This document shows, one piece after another, positions 36,491-46,075 of a stretch of 48,886 bases of DNA. The notes beneath the pieces are model-generated. The model ran no database searches. It had not been told where the DNA came from and saw only the letters and a list, made by a program, of their open reading frames with translations. The stretch is from contig JAJYFB010000008.1 in NCBI GenBank assembly GCA_021785495.1, forward strand, positions 1 to 48,886, written 5' to 3'. The stretch comes from Acidobacteriota bacterium (GTDB lineage Bacteria > Acidobacteriota > Terriglobia > Terriglobales > Acidobacteriaceae). The first letter of the stretch is position 1. The number at the start of each line of letters is the position of its first letter. A program made the translations under genes and the position numbers.

Positions 36491-37546
36491 CTAGGCTTTT
36501 TCGGGCGGGGCGGTGGACTCGCGAATCACCAGTTCCGGCAAAACGGTCAGCCGCGGCGGCGCCTCGGCATTGCCGCGAATCCGCTGCAGCAGAATACTTG
36601 CGGCCAGGGCGCCCATGCGGGTGAGCGGCTGGCGAATGGTGGAAATACTGGGATTGTGAAAGGCCGCGCTCTGGATGTCGTCGAATCCCATGACGGAGAT
36701 GTCTTCGGGAACACGCAGGCCGTTGTCGCGAATGGCGCGAATGGCGCCGATGGCGGCAATGTCGTCGTAGCAAACCAGGGCCGTAAACGGCACCCTGCGC
36801 TGCAGCAGTTCGTTGGCCGGGTCGAGTCCCAGTTCCGGCGTCGAGATGCGCGACCGGAGCTGCACCGTCAGCTCGGGCTGCACCGGGATGCCGAGTTCGG
36901 CGGCGATCGCCTGCATGCACTCCCAGCGCTCGTCGGCGTCGGAGCTGTGGCTGCCGCCGCGCATGAACGCGATCCGGCGATGGCCCAGGCGATGCAAATG
37001 CCGCAAGGTCAATTCGGCCGCGCGCTTCTGGTCGAGCACGACATTCGTCACGCCATCGATCTCGCGGTGGCCCGCCACGGCCACGGCTGGGGCCTTCAGG
37101 CTATGTTCCAGAACGGTGTCGATAAAGATGAATCCCTCGACCGACCGCTCCTTGAGCATGTTCGGGTACTCTTCGATCAGGTCCGGCTTGCGGCGATGGC
37201 TCGCGGTCAGATAGAAGTAGCCTTCTTCGATGAGGCAGTCCTCCACCCCGGCCAGGATCTGTGTGGCGTAGCTGTCGTTCAGCTCAGGCACCAGCACGCC
37301 CACGGTGTACGATTGCCGCTTGCGCAGCGAGCGCGCATAAAAGCTGGGGTGATAGTCGAACTTGGCCGCCGCTTCGCGCACCCGCTCCCTCGTGCTTTCG
37401 GGAATCGCCTGCACGCCGGGCGCGTCGTTGAGCACGAGCGAAATCGTGGCGGGCGAAAGGTTCAGGTACTCACCCAGAACCCGCAGGCTGACCGGCTGCC
37501 CTGGCTCGGGCTCGCGGCTCGACCTCGCGTTGACTTTTCTGGGCAT
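36491..37546 (-). CDS. LacI-family transcriptional regulator
   Basis: This 351-residue regulator has an N-terminal DNA-binding helix-turn-helix (about 20-48, LRVLGEYLNLSPATISLVLND), the hinge around HPSFYARSLRKRQS, and a periplasmic-binding-protein-like sensor domain (VGVLVPELNDSY to the end). It probably senses a sugar and controls the surrounding disaccharide genes. It follows the symporter gene by 48 nt on the same strand, so the two are likely cotranscribed. The ATG has no strong ribosome site. Confidence 0.92.
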   Translation of the reverse strand: MPRKVNARSSREPEPGQPVSLRVLGEYLNLSPATISLVLNDAPGVQAIPESTRERVREAAAKFDYHPSFYARSLRKRQSYTVGVLVPELNDSYATQILAGVEDCLIEEGYFYLTASHRRKPDLIEEYPNMLKERSVEGFIFIDTVLEHSLKAPAVAVAGHREIDGVTNVVLDQKRAAELTLRHLHRLGHRRIAFMRGGSHSSDADERWECMQAIAAELGIPVQPELTVQLRSRISTPELGLDPANELLQRRVPFTALVCYDDIAAIGAIRAIRDNGLRVPEDISVMGFDDIQSAAFHNPSISTIRQPLTRMGALAASILLQRIRGNAEAPPRLTVLPELVIRESTAPPEKA

Positions 37547-37594
37547 TGTTTTAGTTGTAGCACGTCGCGGGGTGCTCAGGTAACGCTTTCTCCG

Positions 37595-39472
37595 CTACGG
37601 CTTCCGTTCTGCCGGAGCCTGGAGATGCGCTTCGCGCACGTCCAGATCGTTGTACCAGGTGAACTTCAGAATCGCCGAAGTGGCCAGAATCACGGCCAGC
37701 GTGAGCGCTGCCTGCCGGAACGCGCGAATCACGATGTACAAGGGCAGCGCGACCAGGGCGATCTGCCAGACGATGCCGACGGCGATATTGAACATGTCGC
37801 GCCCGAAGTCCTTGTTGCGTTCGAAGGCGGGATCCTCGGCCAAAACCTTTTCGAGCACCGGCCCCCAGAAGCCCCACGGACGCACGCGCCGGTAGAAGTC
37901 CTTGAGCACCTCCTCGTCTTCGGGCGCCGTCAGCAGCGTGCCCGCCAGGCAGCCGGCCAGCGAGAACAGAAGCACCAGCGGGAAGACGATCGTCACATCA
38001 AGATTGATGGAATAGCGGGCCAGCAACGCCTTTACGATGGGCACGCTCGTCAGCAGGTTGGGCCAGGCCAGCACCAGCGCGGAAACGATGCCCGCCACCA
38101 TGCCCCAGAAGTAGCCGTAACCGTTGAAGCGCCACCAGTACCACTTCAGCACATTCGACCCGGTGTACCCGGCCCACAGGCCGGAGACGATCCACAGCAC
38201 CACGGCGTTGACCGAAGTCACATTCCATCCGATCAGCACGCCCAGCACGACCACCAGAAACGAAGCCAGGTAGCTCAGCCGCACGTAGGTTTCTGGCTCG
38301 GCGTGCGGGTTGATGAAGCGCTTGTAAATATCGTTGACGAAATAGGGCGGCGCGGCATTCACCGTGGAGGCGAAGTTGGACATGAAGGCGGCCAGCAGGC
38401 CGGCGACCAGGAAGCCCAGCAGACCGGTCGGCACAAAGCGCTCAAGCGCATACGGCAGCACCTGCTCGAAGTTGATGTTCGTCCCCATGGCGTTGATGTT
38501 GGCCGAGAAAAACACCGCCGCCAGCACCGTCAGCCCGATGATGAGGAAGTAGCGCGGGGGCGTAAGGACGATGTTCACCCAGGCGCTCATCATCGAGGCC
38601 TCGCGCGGGTCTTTGGCCGAAAGCACGCGCTGCATGTCGTAGTTGGGCGCCGGGCCGGCGGCGGAGATCAGAATGCCTTTGAAGAAGAGCATCATGACGA
38701 AGAAGCCGAAGAGGCCGTAGCCGTCCTCGGCGACTTTGGCCCCGGCGGCGGGAATCAGGTGCGACCAGTCCAGGTTCAGATGCCAGCCGAAGAACAGGTT
38801 GTCCCATCCGGCCGGCACCATGCGATGGAGCGCGGCCGGCGACACCTTCATCATGGCGATCACGCCCACGGCAAAGGAGGCGACGGCGAGGATGAGAAAC
38901 TGGATGACTTCGGTGATGACCACGCTGATCATGCCGCCCTTGATGACGTAAATGGCGGTGATGGCAATCAGGATCAGCGCGTACTCGTTGGCCGAAAGAC
39001 GCCACGGCAGAAAGATCACCGCAAACTCGCCGATGCCTTTGAATCCATAGGTGAAGAAGCCGATGATGCTGACAAAGGCGTAGACCACCACGATCAGATG
39101 GGACAACTGCGCGCCGCGCCCCGTGCCGAAACGGGTCTTGATCCACTCCGCGCCGGTCATCACCTTGGAGCGGCGCAGCCAGGCCGAGAGATAGACCATG
39201 AGAAAGATCTGGTTGAAGGTGGGCCACAGCCAGGGAATCCACACGCTCTTCAGGCCGTAGACGAACATCCAGTAGACCAGCAGCATGGTGCCGCTGATGT
39301 CGAACATGCCCGAGGCGTTCGAGATGCCCAGCACGTACCAGGGCATGGCGTTGCCGCCCAGAAAATAGTTCTGCATGCTCTGCGAAGCGCGCTTGGAGAC
39401 CCAGTAGCCAATGAGCACCGTGGACAGCAGATACGCCACGATAATGCCGATGTCGATCGCCTGAAGATGCAT
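37595..39472 (-). CDS. sodium:solute symporter (SSS family)
   Basis: This is a 625-residue inner-membrane symporter with about 14-15 helices. It opens MHLQAIDIGIIVAYLL and has the SSS core GYW-xx-RASQSMQNYFLGG and FLVAGLLAAFMSNFASTVNAAP, which carries the Na2-site Ser/Thr region. Length and large C-terminal extension fit the sugar branch of the family. Context with GH94, cellobiose epimerase and GH130 genes points to uptake of a beta-linked disaccharide; this is inference. ATG 39472 has GGGTG nearby; the upstream frame is leader. The transcript from 39805-39832 has a leader of about 325 nt. Confidence 0.9.
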   Translation of the reverse strand: MHLQAIDIGIIVAYLLSTVLIGYWVSKRASQSMQNYFLGGNAMPWYVLGISNASGMFDISGTMLLVYWMFVYGLKSVWIPWLWPTFNQIFLMVYLSAWLRRSKVMTGAEWIKTRFGTGRGAQLSHLIVVVYAFVSIIGFFTYGFKGIGEFAVIFLPWRLSANEYALILIAITAIYVIKGGMISVVITEVIQFLILAVASFAVGVIAMMKVSPAALHRMVPAGWDNLFFGWHLNLDWSHLIPAAGAKVAEDGYGLFGFFVMMLFFKGILISAAGPAPNYDMQRVLSAKDPREASMMSAWVNIVLTPPRYFLIIGLTVLAAVFFSANINAMGTNINFEQVLPYALERFVPTGLLGFLVAGLLAAFMSNFASTVNAAPPYFVNDIYKRFINPHAEPETYVRLSYLASFLVVVLGVLIGWNVTSVNAVVLWIVSGLWAGYTGSNVLKWYWWRFNGYGYFWGMVAGIVSALVLAWPNLLTSVPIVKALLARYSINLDVTIVFPLVLLFSLAGCLAGTLLTAPEDEEVLKDFYRRVRPWGFWGPVLEKVLAEDPAFERNKDFGRDMFNIAVGIVWQIALVALPLYIVIRAFRQAALTLAVILATSAILKFTWYNDLDVREAHLQAPAERKP

Positions 39473-39681
39473 AATCACCCAATTTCTGCAGCTCGCGCCC
39501 CGTGGCGCGGCCGGGAAGGCTGCACCTTCGCAAGGAGATTCCCTTCGGCGAACTATTTCAAAACGAAACCCGAAGTGTGCAAAAAATCCGAGCCGGGCGG
39601 CAGACACAGGGCCCTACAGCGACAGGCATCCGGCAGTCGGCAGGACCGGCGGACCTTTCGGCGCCCTGCCTGTCTCCCGCC

Positions 39682-39775
39682 GAAAGCCTGAATCGCGGCC
39701 CGCAGTCCTCGCTGGACTCGGCGCGCCCCGCTGCGGAGAGGTGAGCGTGGCGCGCCGAGTCTGCCCTAGGCTTTC
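39682..39775 (-). promoter_or_regulatory. large hairpin in the symporter leader
   Basis: The inner stem has 13 perfect pairs, GACTCGGCGCGCC/GGCGCGCCGAGTC (39715-39727/39749-39761). An outer stem GAAAGCCT/AGGCTTTC (39682-39689/39768-39775) encloses it. It is transcribed in the symporter mRNA and possibly on the other strand too. Its role is unknown; control of symporter expression is a guess. Confidence 0.5.
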
Positions 39776-39804
39776 AGATTTTCCCCTCTGCTTGGTGCGA
39801 GTCA

Positions 39805-39832
39805 AGTATACTGATTGCGCCCTCGTTGTCAA
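39805..39832 (-). promoter_or_regulatory. strong symporter/lacI promoter
   Basis: On the minus strand: consensus TTGACA (39827-39832), a 16-nt spacer and TATACT (39805-39810). It would drive the symporter and probably lacI. Confidence 0.65.
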
Positions 39833-39845
39833 AGAAAAATGCTCT

Positions 39846-39861
39846 GCGAAAACGGTTGAGC
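39846..39861. promoter_or_regulatory. possible LacI-type operator
   Basis: GCGAAAACGGTTGAGC has the central CG and partial dyad (GC..AA.CG.TT..GC) of LacI-family sites. It lies just upstream of the -35 of the symporter promoter and about 80 nt before the GH94 start. Only 10 of 16 positions are symmetric, so this is weak. Confidence 0.25.
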
Positions 39862-39939
39862 TTTGTTTTTTTAGGACGCGCGGCAAAGCCTCGCGCCGGG
39901 ACCGACTCCGTTCCGGCCTGTTTGAAAGAGAAGATTGCG

Positions 39940-42384
39940 ATGAAATTCGGGTACTTCGACGACCGGAGCCGCGAGTACGTCATCACGCGGCCCGACACGC
40001 CTTTGCCGTGGATCAACTACCTGGGCTGCCAGCAGTACTTCGGCATCCTCTCGAACACTGCCGGCGGCTATTCGTTCTATCGCGACGCGCGGCTGCGCCG
40101 GCTCACCCGCTACCGCTATAACAACGTGCCCATGGACACGGGCGGGCGGTACATCTATCTGCGCGACGGCGACTCGGGCCGCTTCTGGTCGCCCTCATGG
40201 CAGCCCACCCGCCACGCCGCCGAGAATTACTCCTGCCGCCACGGCCTGGGCTACTCCACGATCGGCTCCGACTTCGAGGGAATTCGCGCCCATACCCGCT
40301 ACTTTGTTCCGCTCGACGAAAATATCGAAATCTGGCAGTTGACGGTCGAGAATCTGCGCACGGCCAAGGCGCGCGTCTCCGTCTTCGCCAGCATCGAGTT
40401 CTGTCTGTGGGACGCGCAGGACGACGCGGCCAACTTCCAGCGCAACTTCAACACCGGCCAGGTCGAGGTCGAGGACGGCGTTCTCTATCACAAAACCGAA
40501 TACCGCGAGCGCCGCAACCACTTCGCCTATTTCGCCTGCTCGGAGAAGACGGCCGGCTTCGAGACCCAGCGCGACGCCTTTCTCGGCTCCTATCGCGGAT
40601 GGGACCGGCCGGCCGCCGTCGAAGCCGGCAAGCTCGCGAACTCCATCGCCTACGGCTGGTCGCCGGTTGGCATCCACCAGGTTGATCTGGAACTCGCGCC
40701 GGGCGAAAAGCGCCAGATGGTTTTCGTCCTCGGCTATCACGAGAATCCCGAAGCTGAAAAATTCGATCCCCCCGGCTCGCAAACGATCAACAAGAAGACC
40801 GTCAAGCCGACCATCGCAAAGTATCTCGACGCCGGGAACGCCGACGCGGCCTTCGCGCGGCTGGGCGATTACTGGGACGGGCTGCTGAAGATCTTCCAGG
40901 TGGACACGCCCGACGTGCACACCAACCGCATGGTCAACCTCTGGAACGCCTACCAGTGCATGGCCACCTTCAATATGTCGCGCTCGGCTTCGTTCTACGA
41001 ATCGGGCATCGGCCGCGGTCTGGGCTTTCGCGACTCGAACCAGGATCTGCTCGGCTTTGTCCACATGGCGCCGGCCCGCTCCCGCCAGCGCATCCTCGAC
41101 CTGGCGGCCACGCAGCTTGCCACCGGCGGCGCCTACCATCAGTACCAGCCGCTTACCAAGCGCGGCAACAACGACATCGGATCGGGCTTCAACGACGATC
41201 CGCACTGGCTGATTCTGGGCGTCGCGGCTTATCTCAAGGAGACCGGCGACTGGACGATTCTCGACGAGCCGGTTCCCTACGACAACGAGCCGGGCTCGGA
41301 GACGCCGCTCTACGAGCACCTGCAGCGCAGTTTTCGCTACACGCTGTCGCGCCTGGGGCCGCATGGGCTACCCCTGATCGGCCGCGCCGACTGGAACGAC
41401 TGCCTCAACCTGAACTGCTTCTCGGCGACGCCGGGCCAGAGCTTCCAGACGACGACGAACAAGGACGGCAAGGTGGCCGAGTCGGTCTTCATCGCCGGCC
41501 TCTTCGTGCAATCGGGCCGCGAACTGGCGGCCATCGCCAGCCGCCGGGGACTCGCCTCCGAAGCCGCGTCCGCTCTTGCCGAGGTGGCCAGGATGGAGAC
41601 GGCGATTCTGGCCCACGGCTGGGACGGCGAGTGGTTTCTGCGCGCCTACAACGACTTTGGCGGCAAGATCGGCTCGAAGGAGTGCGACGAGGGCAAGATC
41701 TTCATCGAGTCGAACGGCTTCTGCGCCCTGGCCGGTATCGGCCTCGACGACGGCAAGGCCGCCAGCGCGCTGGCCGCCGTGGGCAAGCATCTGGCCACAA
41801 AGCACGGCATCGTCCTGCAGCAGCCGGCCTACTCCCGCTATTACATCGAGATGGGCGAGATCTCCAGCTATCCGCCGGGCTACAAGGAAAACGCCGGCAT
41901 CTTCTGCCACGTCAACCCCTGGGTGATGATCGGCGAGACGCGCCTGGGCCACGGCGATCTGGCGCACGATTACTACTCGCGCATCAATCCTTCCGCGCGC
42001 GAAGAGATCAGCGAGGTGCATCGCTGCGAGCCGTACATCTACGCGCAGATGATCGCCGGCAAGGACGCGCCCACGCACGGCGAGGCGAAAAATTCCTGGC
42101 TCACCGGAACGGCGGCGTGGAACTATCACGCCATCGCGCAGTGGATTCTGGGCGTGCGCACCACCTACGACGGCCTGGAGATCGCGCCGGTCATTCCCTC
42201 CGGCTGGTCCGGCTTCACGGCCACGCGCATCTTTCGCGGCGTCACCTTCAATATCGCCATTGAGCGCAAGGGTCCGGGCAATCACATCGCCCTGACCGTT
42301 GATGGCCAGCCGATCGACGGCAACATCGTTTCCGTTCCCGCCGACGGCCGCAAGCAGGTCGAGGTGCGGGGCGTGCTGCGCTGA
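39940..42384 (+). CDS. cellobiose phosphorylase (GH94)
   Basis: This enzyme splits cellobiose with phosphate into glucose-1-phosphate and glucose in the cytosol, saving one ATP. The 814-residue product begins MKFGYFDDRSREYVIT and shows the cellobiose-phosphorylase core: TPLPWINYLG, SNTAGGYSFYRDARLRRLTRYRYN, ESGIGRGLGFRDSNQDLLG, and the general acid in GRADWNDCLN (Asp about 487). Similarity to clostridial and Cellvibrio/Cellulomonas cellobiose phosphorylases is high across the N-terminus, as recalled. No signal peptide. ATG 39940 gives the standard N-terminus; an earlier ATG at 39826 is in the promoter region. First gene of the plus-strand set. Confidence 0.94.
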   Translation: MKFGYFDDRSREYVITRPDTPLPWINYLGCQQYFGILSNTAGGYSFYRDARLRRLTRYRYNNVPMDTGGRYIYLRDGDSGRFWSPSWQPTRHAAENYSCRHGLGYSTIGSDFEGIRAHTRYFVPLDENIEIWQLTVENLRTAKARVSVFASIEFCLWDAQDDAANFQRNFNTGQVEVEDGVLYHKTEYRERRNHFAYFACSEKTAGFETQRDAFLGSYRGWDRPAAVEAGKLANSIAYGWSPVGIHQVDLELAPGEKRQMVFVLGYHENPEAEKFDPPGSQTINKKTVKPTIAKYLDAGNADAAFARLGDYWDGLLKIFQVDTPDVHTNRMVNLWNAYQCMATFNMSRSASFYESGIGRGLGFRDSNQDLLGFVHMAPARSRQRILDLAATQLATGGAYHQYQPLTKRGNNDIGSGFNDDPHWLILGVAAYLKETGDWTILDEPVPYDNEPGSETPLYEHLQRSFRYTLSRLGPHGLPLIGRADWNDCLNLNCFSATPGQSFQTTTNKDGKVAESVFIAGLFVQSGRELAAIASRRGLASEAASALAEVARMETAILAHGWDGEWFLRAYNDFGGKIGSKECDEGKIFIESNGFCALAGIGLDDGKAASALAAVGKHLATKHGIVLQQPAYSRYYIEMGEISSYPPGYKENAGIFCHVNPWVMIGETRLGHGDLAHDYYSRINPSAREEISEVHRCEPYIYAQMIAGKDAPTHGEAKNSWLTGTAAWNYHAIAQWILGVRTTYDGLEIAPVIPSGWSGFTATRIFRGVTFNIAIERKGPGNHIALTVDGQPIDGNIVSVPADGRKQVEVRGVLR

Positions 42385-42574
42385 AAAAGCAGCGGGGTTG
42401 GAGGAGTTTGCGGGGCTCGCGGAGTTCCGTAGCGCCGGTCTCCACGATTCACGCGCAAGAATGTGCGGCATTCACTGGGTCCGCCCGATCACGCAGCCGT
42501 CCTGGCGCGCACAAGCGCGCCTGCCGGGATACACTGACCGTGCCGCCGCAGGAAACTTTCTCAAAGGAGCCGCG

Positions 42575-43567
42575 ATGTACCTCGCCAACGAGCAGCGTTA
42601 CCACTCCATGCCCTATCGCCGTTGCGGCCGCAGCGGCCTGCAACTGCCCGCGCTCTCGCTGGGCCTGTGGCACAACTTTGGCGGCGTGGACGCCTTCGAG
42701 AACTCCCGCGCCATGGTGCGCCGCGCCTTCGACCTGGGCATCACGCACTTCGATCTGGCCAACAACTACGGCCCGCCGCCGGGCAGCGCCGAGACCACCT
42801 TCGGCGAGATTCTGCGCCTCGACCTGAAGCCCTGGCGCGACGAGCTGATCGTCAGCACCAAGGCCGGCTACACGATGTGGTCCGGCCCCTACGGCGACTG
42901 GGGCTCGCGCAAATATCTGCTGGCCAGCCTCGACCAGAGCTTGCGGCGGATGGGCCTGGAATACGTGGACATCTTCTACTCGCACCGCCCCGATCCCGCG
43001 ACGCCCGTGGAAGAAACGATGTGCGCACTCGATCAGGCCGTGCGCTCCGGCAAGGCGCTCTACGCCGGCCTCTCGAACTACAATCCCGAGCAAACGACGG
43101 CGGCCATAAAAATTCTGCGCGAACTGGGTACGCCCTGCCTGATTCATCAGATGAAATACTCCATGTTCGAGCGAACGCCCGAGCGCGGCCTGCTCGATGT
43201 GCTCGACCGCGAGGGCATTGGCTCGATCGCCTTTTGTCCGCTGGCGCAGGGACTGCTGACCGGCCGCTATCTCGATGGCATTCCCGAGGGCTCGCGCGCC
43301 ACCAAGCCGCACGGATTCCTGAAGGCGCACGACGTGAGCGAAGACCGCATCCGCCGGGTGCGCGCGCTCAACGAGTTGGCCGCCGCGCGCGGCCAGTCGC
43401 TAGCGCAGATGGCGCTGGCCTGGGCGCTGCGCAACGGCCGCCTGACCTCGGCGCTGCTCGGCGCCAGCCGCGTCGCGCAGATTGAAGAGAACGTTGCCGC
43501 GGCGGCGAACCTCGCCTTTGCGCCGGAGGAGCTTGCCCGCATCGACGCCATCCTGAACGCGGAGTAG
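42575..43567 (+). CDS. aldo/keto reductase, YghZ-like
   Basis: This 330-residue NADPH-dependent reductase has a TIM barrel with tetrad D60, Y65, K96 and H137 (FDLANNYG, STKAGY, FYSHRPD). The features SMPYRRCGRSGLQLPALSLGLWHNFGG and NYGPPPGSAE are those of the YghZ (glyceraldehyde-3-phosphate reductase) and Kv-beta-like group. AAAGGAG (42563-42569) is 5 nt before the ATG. In this locus it may reduce a sugar or aldehyde; the substrate is not readable. It sits 28 nt before the epimerase gene. Confidence 0.9.
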   Translation: MYLANEQRYHSMPYRRCGRSGLQLPALSLGLWHNFGGVDAFENSRAMVRRAFDLGITHFDLANNYGPPPGSAETTFGEILRLDLKPWRDELIVSTKAGYTMWSGPYGDWGSRKYLLASLDQSLRRMGLEYVDIFYSHRPDPATPVEETMCALDQAVRSGKALYAGLSNYNPEQTTAAIKILRELGTPCLIHQMKYSMFERTPERGLLDVLDREGIGSIAFCPLAQGLLTGRYLDGIPEGSRATKPHGFLKAHDVSEDRIRRVRALNELAAARGQSLAQMALAWALRNGRLTSALLGASRVAQIEENVAAAANLAFAPEELARIDAILNAE

Positions 43568-43595
43568 TCCCGCCGCCGGCCACGGAGAAACGATT

Positions 43596-44819
43596 GTGAA
43601 CGATCTTCGCCAGCGCGTCGAGCGAGAACTGCTTGACGATATTCTGCCCTTCTGGCTCAACCGCGCCATCGACCGCGAACGCGGCGGTTTTGTCGGCCGC
43701 ATCGCCGAGGACCGCACCATCGACGCCTGCGCGCCCAAGGGGCTGATCCTGAATGCGCGGATTCTCTGGACCTTCGCGCGCGCTTTTGCCGTGCTGCGCG
43801 ATCCCGCCTGCGCCGCGGCCGCGCAGCGCGCCTGCGACTACCTCGTCCGCTTTTTCTGGGACGCCGAGTGCGGCGGCTTCTTCTGGATGCTCGATTGCGA
43901 GGGCCAGCTGCTCGAAACCGAAAAGCGCGTCTACGGCCAGGCCTTCGCTCTCTACGCCCTGGCCGAGTACTGCCGCGCCACGGGCGACGACAACGCTTTG
44001 GATCTGGCGCTGCGCGCTTCGGAGAAGATCGAATCGGTCGCCCACGACGCCGCGCGCGGCGGCTACTTCGAGACCTACCGGCGCGACTGGAGCCTCGCCG
44101 CGGATCAGCGGCTGAGCCCGGTGGACATGGACGAAAAGCGATCCATGAACACCCACCTTCATGTTCTGGAAGCCTACGCCGGCCTGCTCCGCGTCCAGGA
44201 AAGCCCCACGGCGCGCGCGCGCCTGGAAGAACTGATCGTTCTTTTTCTGGATCGCATTCTCGATCCCGTGACGCACCATCTGCGCATGTATTTTGACGAG
44301 GAATGGCGGCCGCGTTCGCGCAAAATCTCCTTCGGGCACGACATCGAAGGGAGCTGGCTGCTGGTCGAAGCGGCCGAGGCGCTCGGCAAGCCCGAACTGC
44401 TGAACCGAACGCGCGAGGCGGCAATCGAAATGGCGCAGGCCGTCTACGACGAGGCCCTCGACGCCGACGGCGGCCTGTTCTACGAGGCCGGCCCCGAAGG
44501 TATTCTCGACACCGACAAACACTGGTGGCCGCAGGCCGAGGCTGTGGTCGGCTTCCTCAATGCCTGGCAACTTTCGGGCCGGCCGCACTTTCTCGAAGCC
44601 GCCGGGCGAAGCTGGAATTTCATCGAAAACTTTCTCGTCGACCGCCGCCATGGCGAGTGGTTCTGGCTGGTGCGGCGTGACGGCGCGCCCGGCGCGGGAT
44701 TCGACAAGGCCGGTCCCTGGAAATGCCCCTATCACAACAGCCGCGCCTGCTTCGAGGCGATGGCGCGGCTCGACGCAGCCAGTCGCGGCGGTAAAAATGC
44801 CACTGGAGAACACGCATGA
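43596..44819 (+). CDS. cellobiose 2-epimerase
   Basis: This enzyme epimerises the reducing-end glucose or mannose of beta-1,4-disaccharides (cellobiose to glucosyl-mannose, mannobiose to mannosyl-glucose). The 407-residue (alpha/alpha)6 barrel of the AGE superfamily has the catalytic His residues H187 (NTHLHVLE), H248 ([11 protein letters not shown]) and H380 (CPYHNSRAC), matching known cellobiose epimerases. The start is GTG 43596 with CGGAGA upstream. It overlaps the GH130 gene by 4 nt (ATGA), a pairing known from mannan-using bacteria. Confidence 0.93.
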   Translation: MNDLRQRVERELLDDILPFWLNRAIDRERGGFVGRIAEDRTIDACAPKGLILNARILWTFARAFAVLRDPACAAAAQRACDYLVRFFWDAECGGFFWMLDCEGQLLETEKRVYGQAFALYALAEYCRATGDDNALDLALRASEKIESVAHDAARGGYFETYRRDWSLAADQRLSPVDMDEKRSMNTHLHVLEAYAGLLRVQESPTARARLEELIVLFLDRILDPVTHHLRMYFDEEWRPRSRKISFGHDIEGSWLLVEAAEALGKPELLNRTREAAIEMAQAVYDEALDADGGLFYEAGPEGILDTDKHWWPQAEAVVGFLNAWQLSGRPHFLEAAGRSWNFIENFLVDRRHGEWFWLVRRDGAPGAGFDKAGPWKCPYHNSRACFEAMARLDAASRGGKNATGEHA

Positions 44820-46066
44820 ATCGATCCGCGTTTCAAAAGAAAGTCGATCGTCTGCTTCGTGAACAGGAGCGGCTTCTCGCGCGCCCGAACGCCCAGTCGC
44901 CAGGAGGCAACGGCGTTTTCGCGCGCTATCGGCATCCTGTGTTGACGGCAGCCCACGCGCCGATTTCCTGGCGCTACGATCTGAACGAAAAAACCAACCC
45001 TTTTCTCATGGAGCGCATGGGGATCAACGCCGTCTTCAACGCCGGCGCCATCTTCCACGAGGGCAAATTCCTCGTCGTCGCGCGTGTCGAGGGCGCGGAT
45101 CGCAAATCATTCTTCGCCATTGCCGAAAGCCCCAACGGCGTCGACCGCTTCCGTTTCTGGGAGGCGCCGATTCTTCTGCCGCAAACCACCGCTCCGGACA
45201 CGAACGTCTATGACATGCGGCTGGTGAAACACGCGGACGGCTGGATCTACGGCCTGTTCTGCACCGAGCGCAAAGATCCGAAGGCGCCCGCCTGGGACAC
45301 TTCCTCGGCCGTCGCGCAGTGCGGCATCGTCCGCACCCGCGATCTGAAGCGCTGGGAGCGGTTGGCCGACCTCAAGTCCCGCTCGCCGCAGCAGCGCAAC
45401 GTCGTGCTCCACCCGGAATGGATCGACGGCAAATATGCCTTTTACACGCGGCCGCAGGACGACTTCATTCAGACGGGCAAAGGCGGCGGCATCGGCTGGG
45501 GTCTGGCCGCGAAGATCGAAAAAGCCGTCCTCGACCGCGAGATCGTCGTCGATAGCCGCGAATATCACACGATTCAGGAAGTGAAGAACGGCCTTGGCCC
45601 CGCGCCCATCCGCACGCCGCGAGGATGGCTGCATCTGGCCCACGGCGTGCGCAACACGGCCGCCGGCCTGCGCTACGTGCTCTATCTCTTCCTCGCCGAG
45701 CTGGAACGTCCGTGGATCGTGACGCACAAGCCGGCCGGCTACTTTCTCGCGCCCGAGGGCGAGGAGCGCGTGGGCGATGTCTCAAATGTCGTCTTCAGCA
45801 ATGGCTGGATCGCGCGTCCCGGCGGCAAGGTCTACATTTACTACGCTTCGTCGGACACGCGGCTGCACGTGGCCACGAGCACGGTTCCCCGGCTTCTGGA
45901 TTACGTTCTGCACACGCCGGCCGATCCGCTCCTGAGCCACCGTTCGGTCGAGCAGCGCATGGAGCTGATCGCGGCCAACCGTACCCTGTTGCAAGCCAGG
46001 AAAACTTCGGCGCGGACCGCGGCACGGCCGGATGGCCGGTTCGCAACTCCGCGCTCCATGCGATAG
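44816..46066 (+). CDS. 4-O-beta-D-mannosyl-D-glucose phosphorylase (GH130)
   Basis: This enzyme cleaves mannosyl-beta-1,4-glucose with phosphate to mannose-1-phosphate and glucose, completing the pathway begun by the epimerase. The 416-residue five-bladed propeller has the general-acid Asp D133 in NVYDMRL (D131 in the Bacteroides enzyme), and [18 protein letters not shown] and [21 protein letters not shown] typical of subfamily 1. No signal peptide. Substrate specificity rests on family and on the adjacent epimerase. Confidence 0.92.
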   Translation: MNRSAFQKKVDRLLREQERLLARPNAQSPGGNGVFARYRHPVLTAAHAPISWRYDLNEKTNPFLMERMGINAVFNAGAIFHEGKFLVVARVEGADRKSFFAIAESPNGVDRFRFWEAPILLPQTTAPDTNVYDMRLVKHADGWIYGLFCTERKDPKAPAWDTSSAVAQCGIVRTRDLKRWERLADLKSRSPQQRNVVLHPEWIDGKYAFYTRPQDDFIQTGKGGGIGWGLAAKIEKAVLDREIVVDSREYHTIQEVKNGLGPAPIRTPRGWLHLAHGVRNTAAGLRYVLYLFLAELERPWIVTHKPAGYFLAPEGEERVGDVSNVVFSNGWIARPGGKVYIYYASSDTRLHVATSTVPRLLDYVLHTPADPLLSHRSVEQRMELIAANRTLLQARKTSARTAARPDGRFATPRSMR

Positions 46067-46075
46067 GCTTTGACT

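Noticed and set aside
36656-39691. Open frame of about 1011 codons opposite lacI and the symporter gene
   Set aside because: Antisense shadow crossing two clear genes and their promoter.
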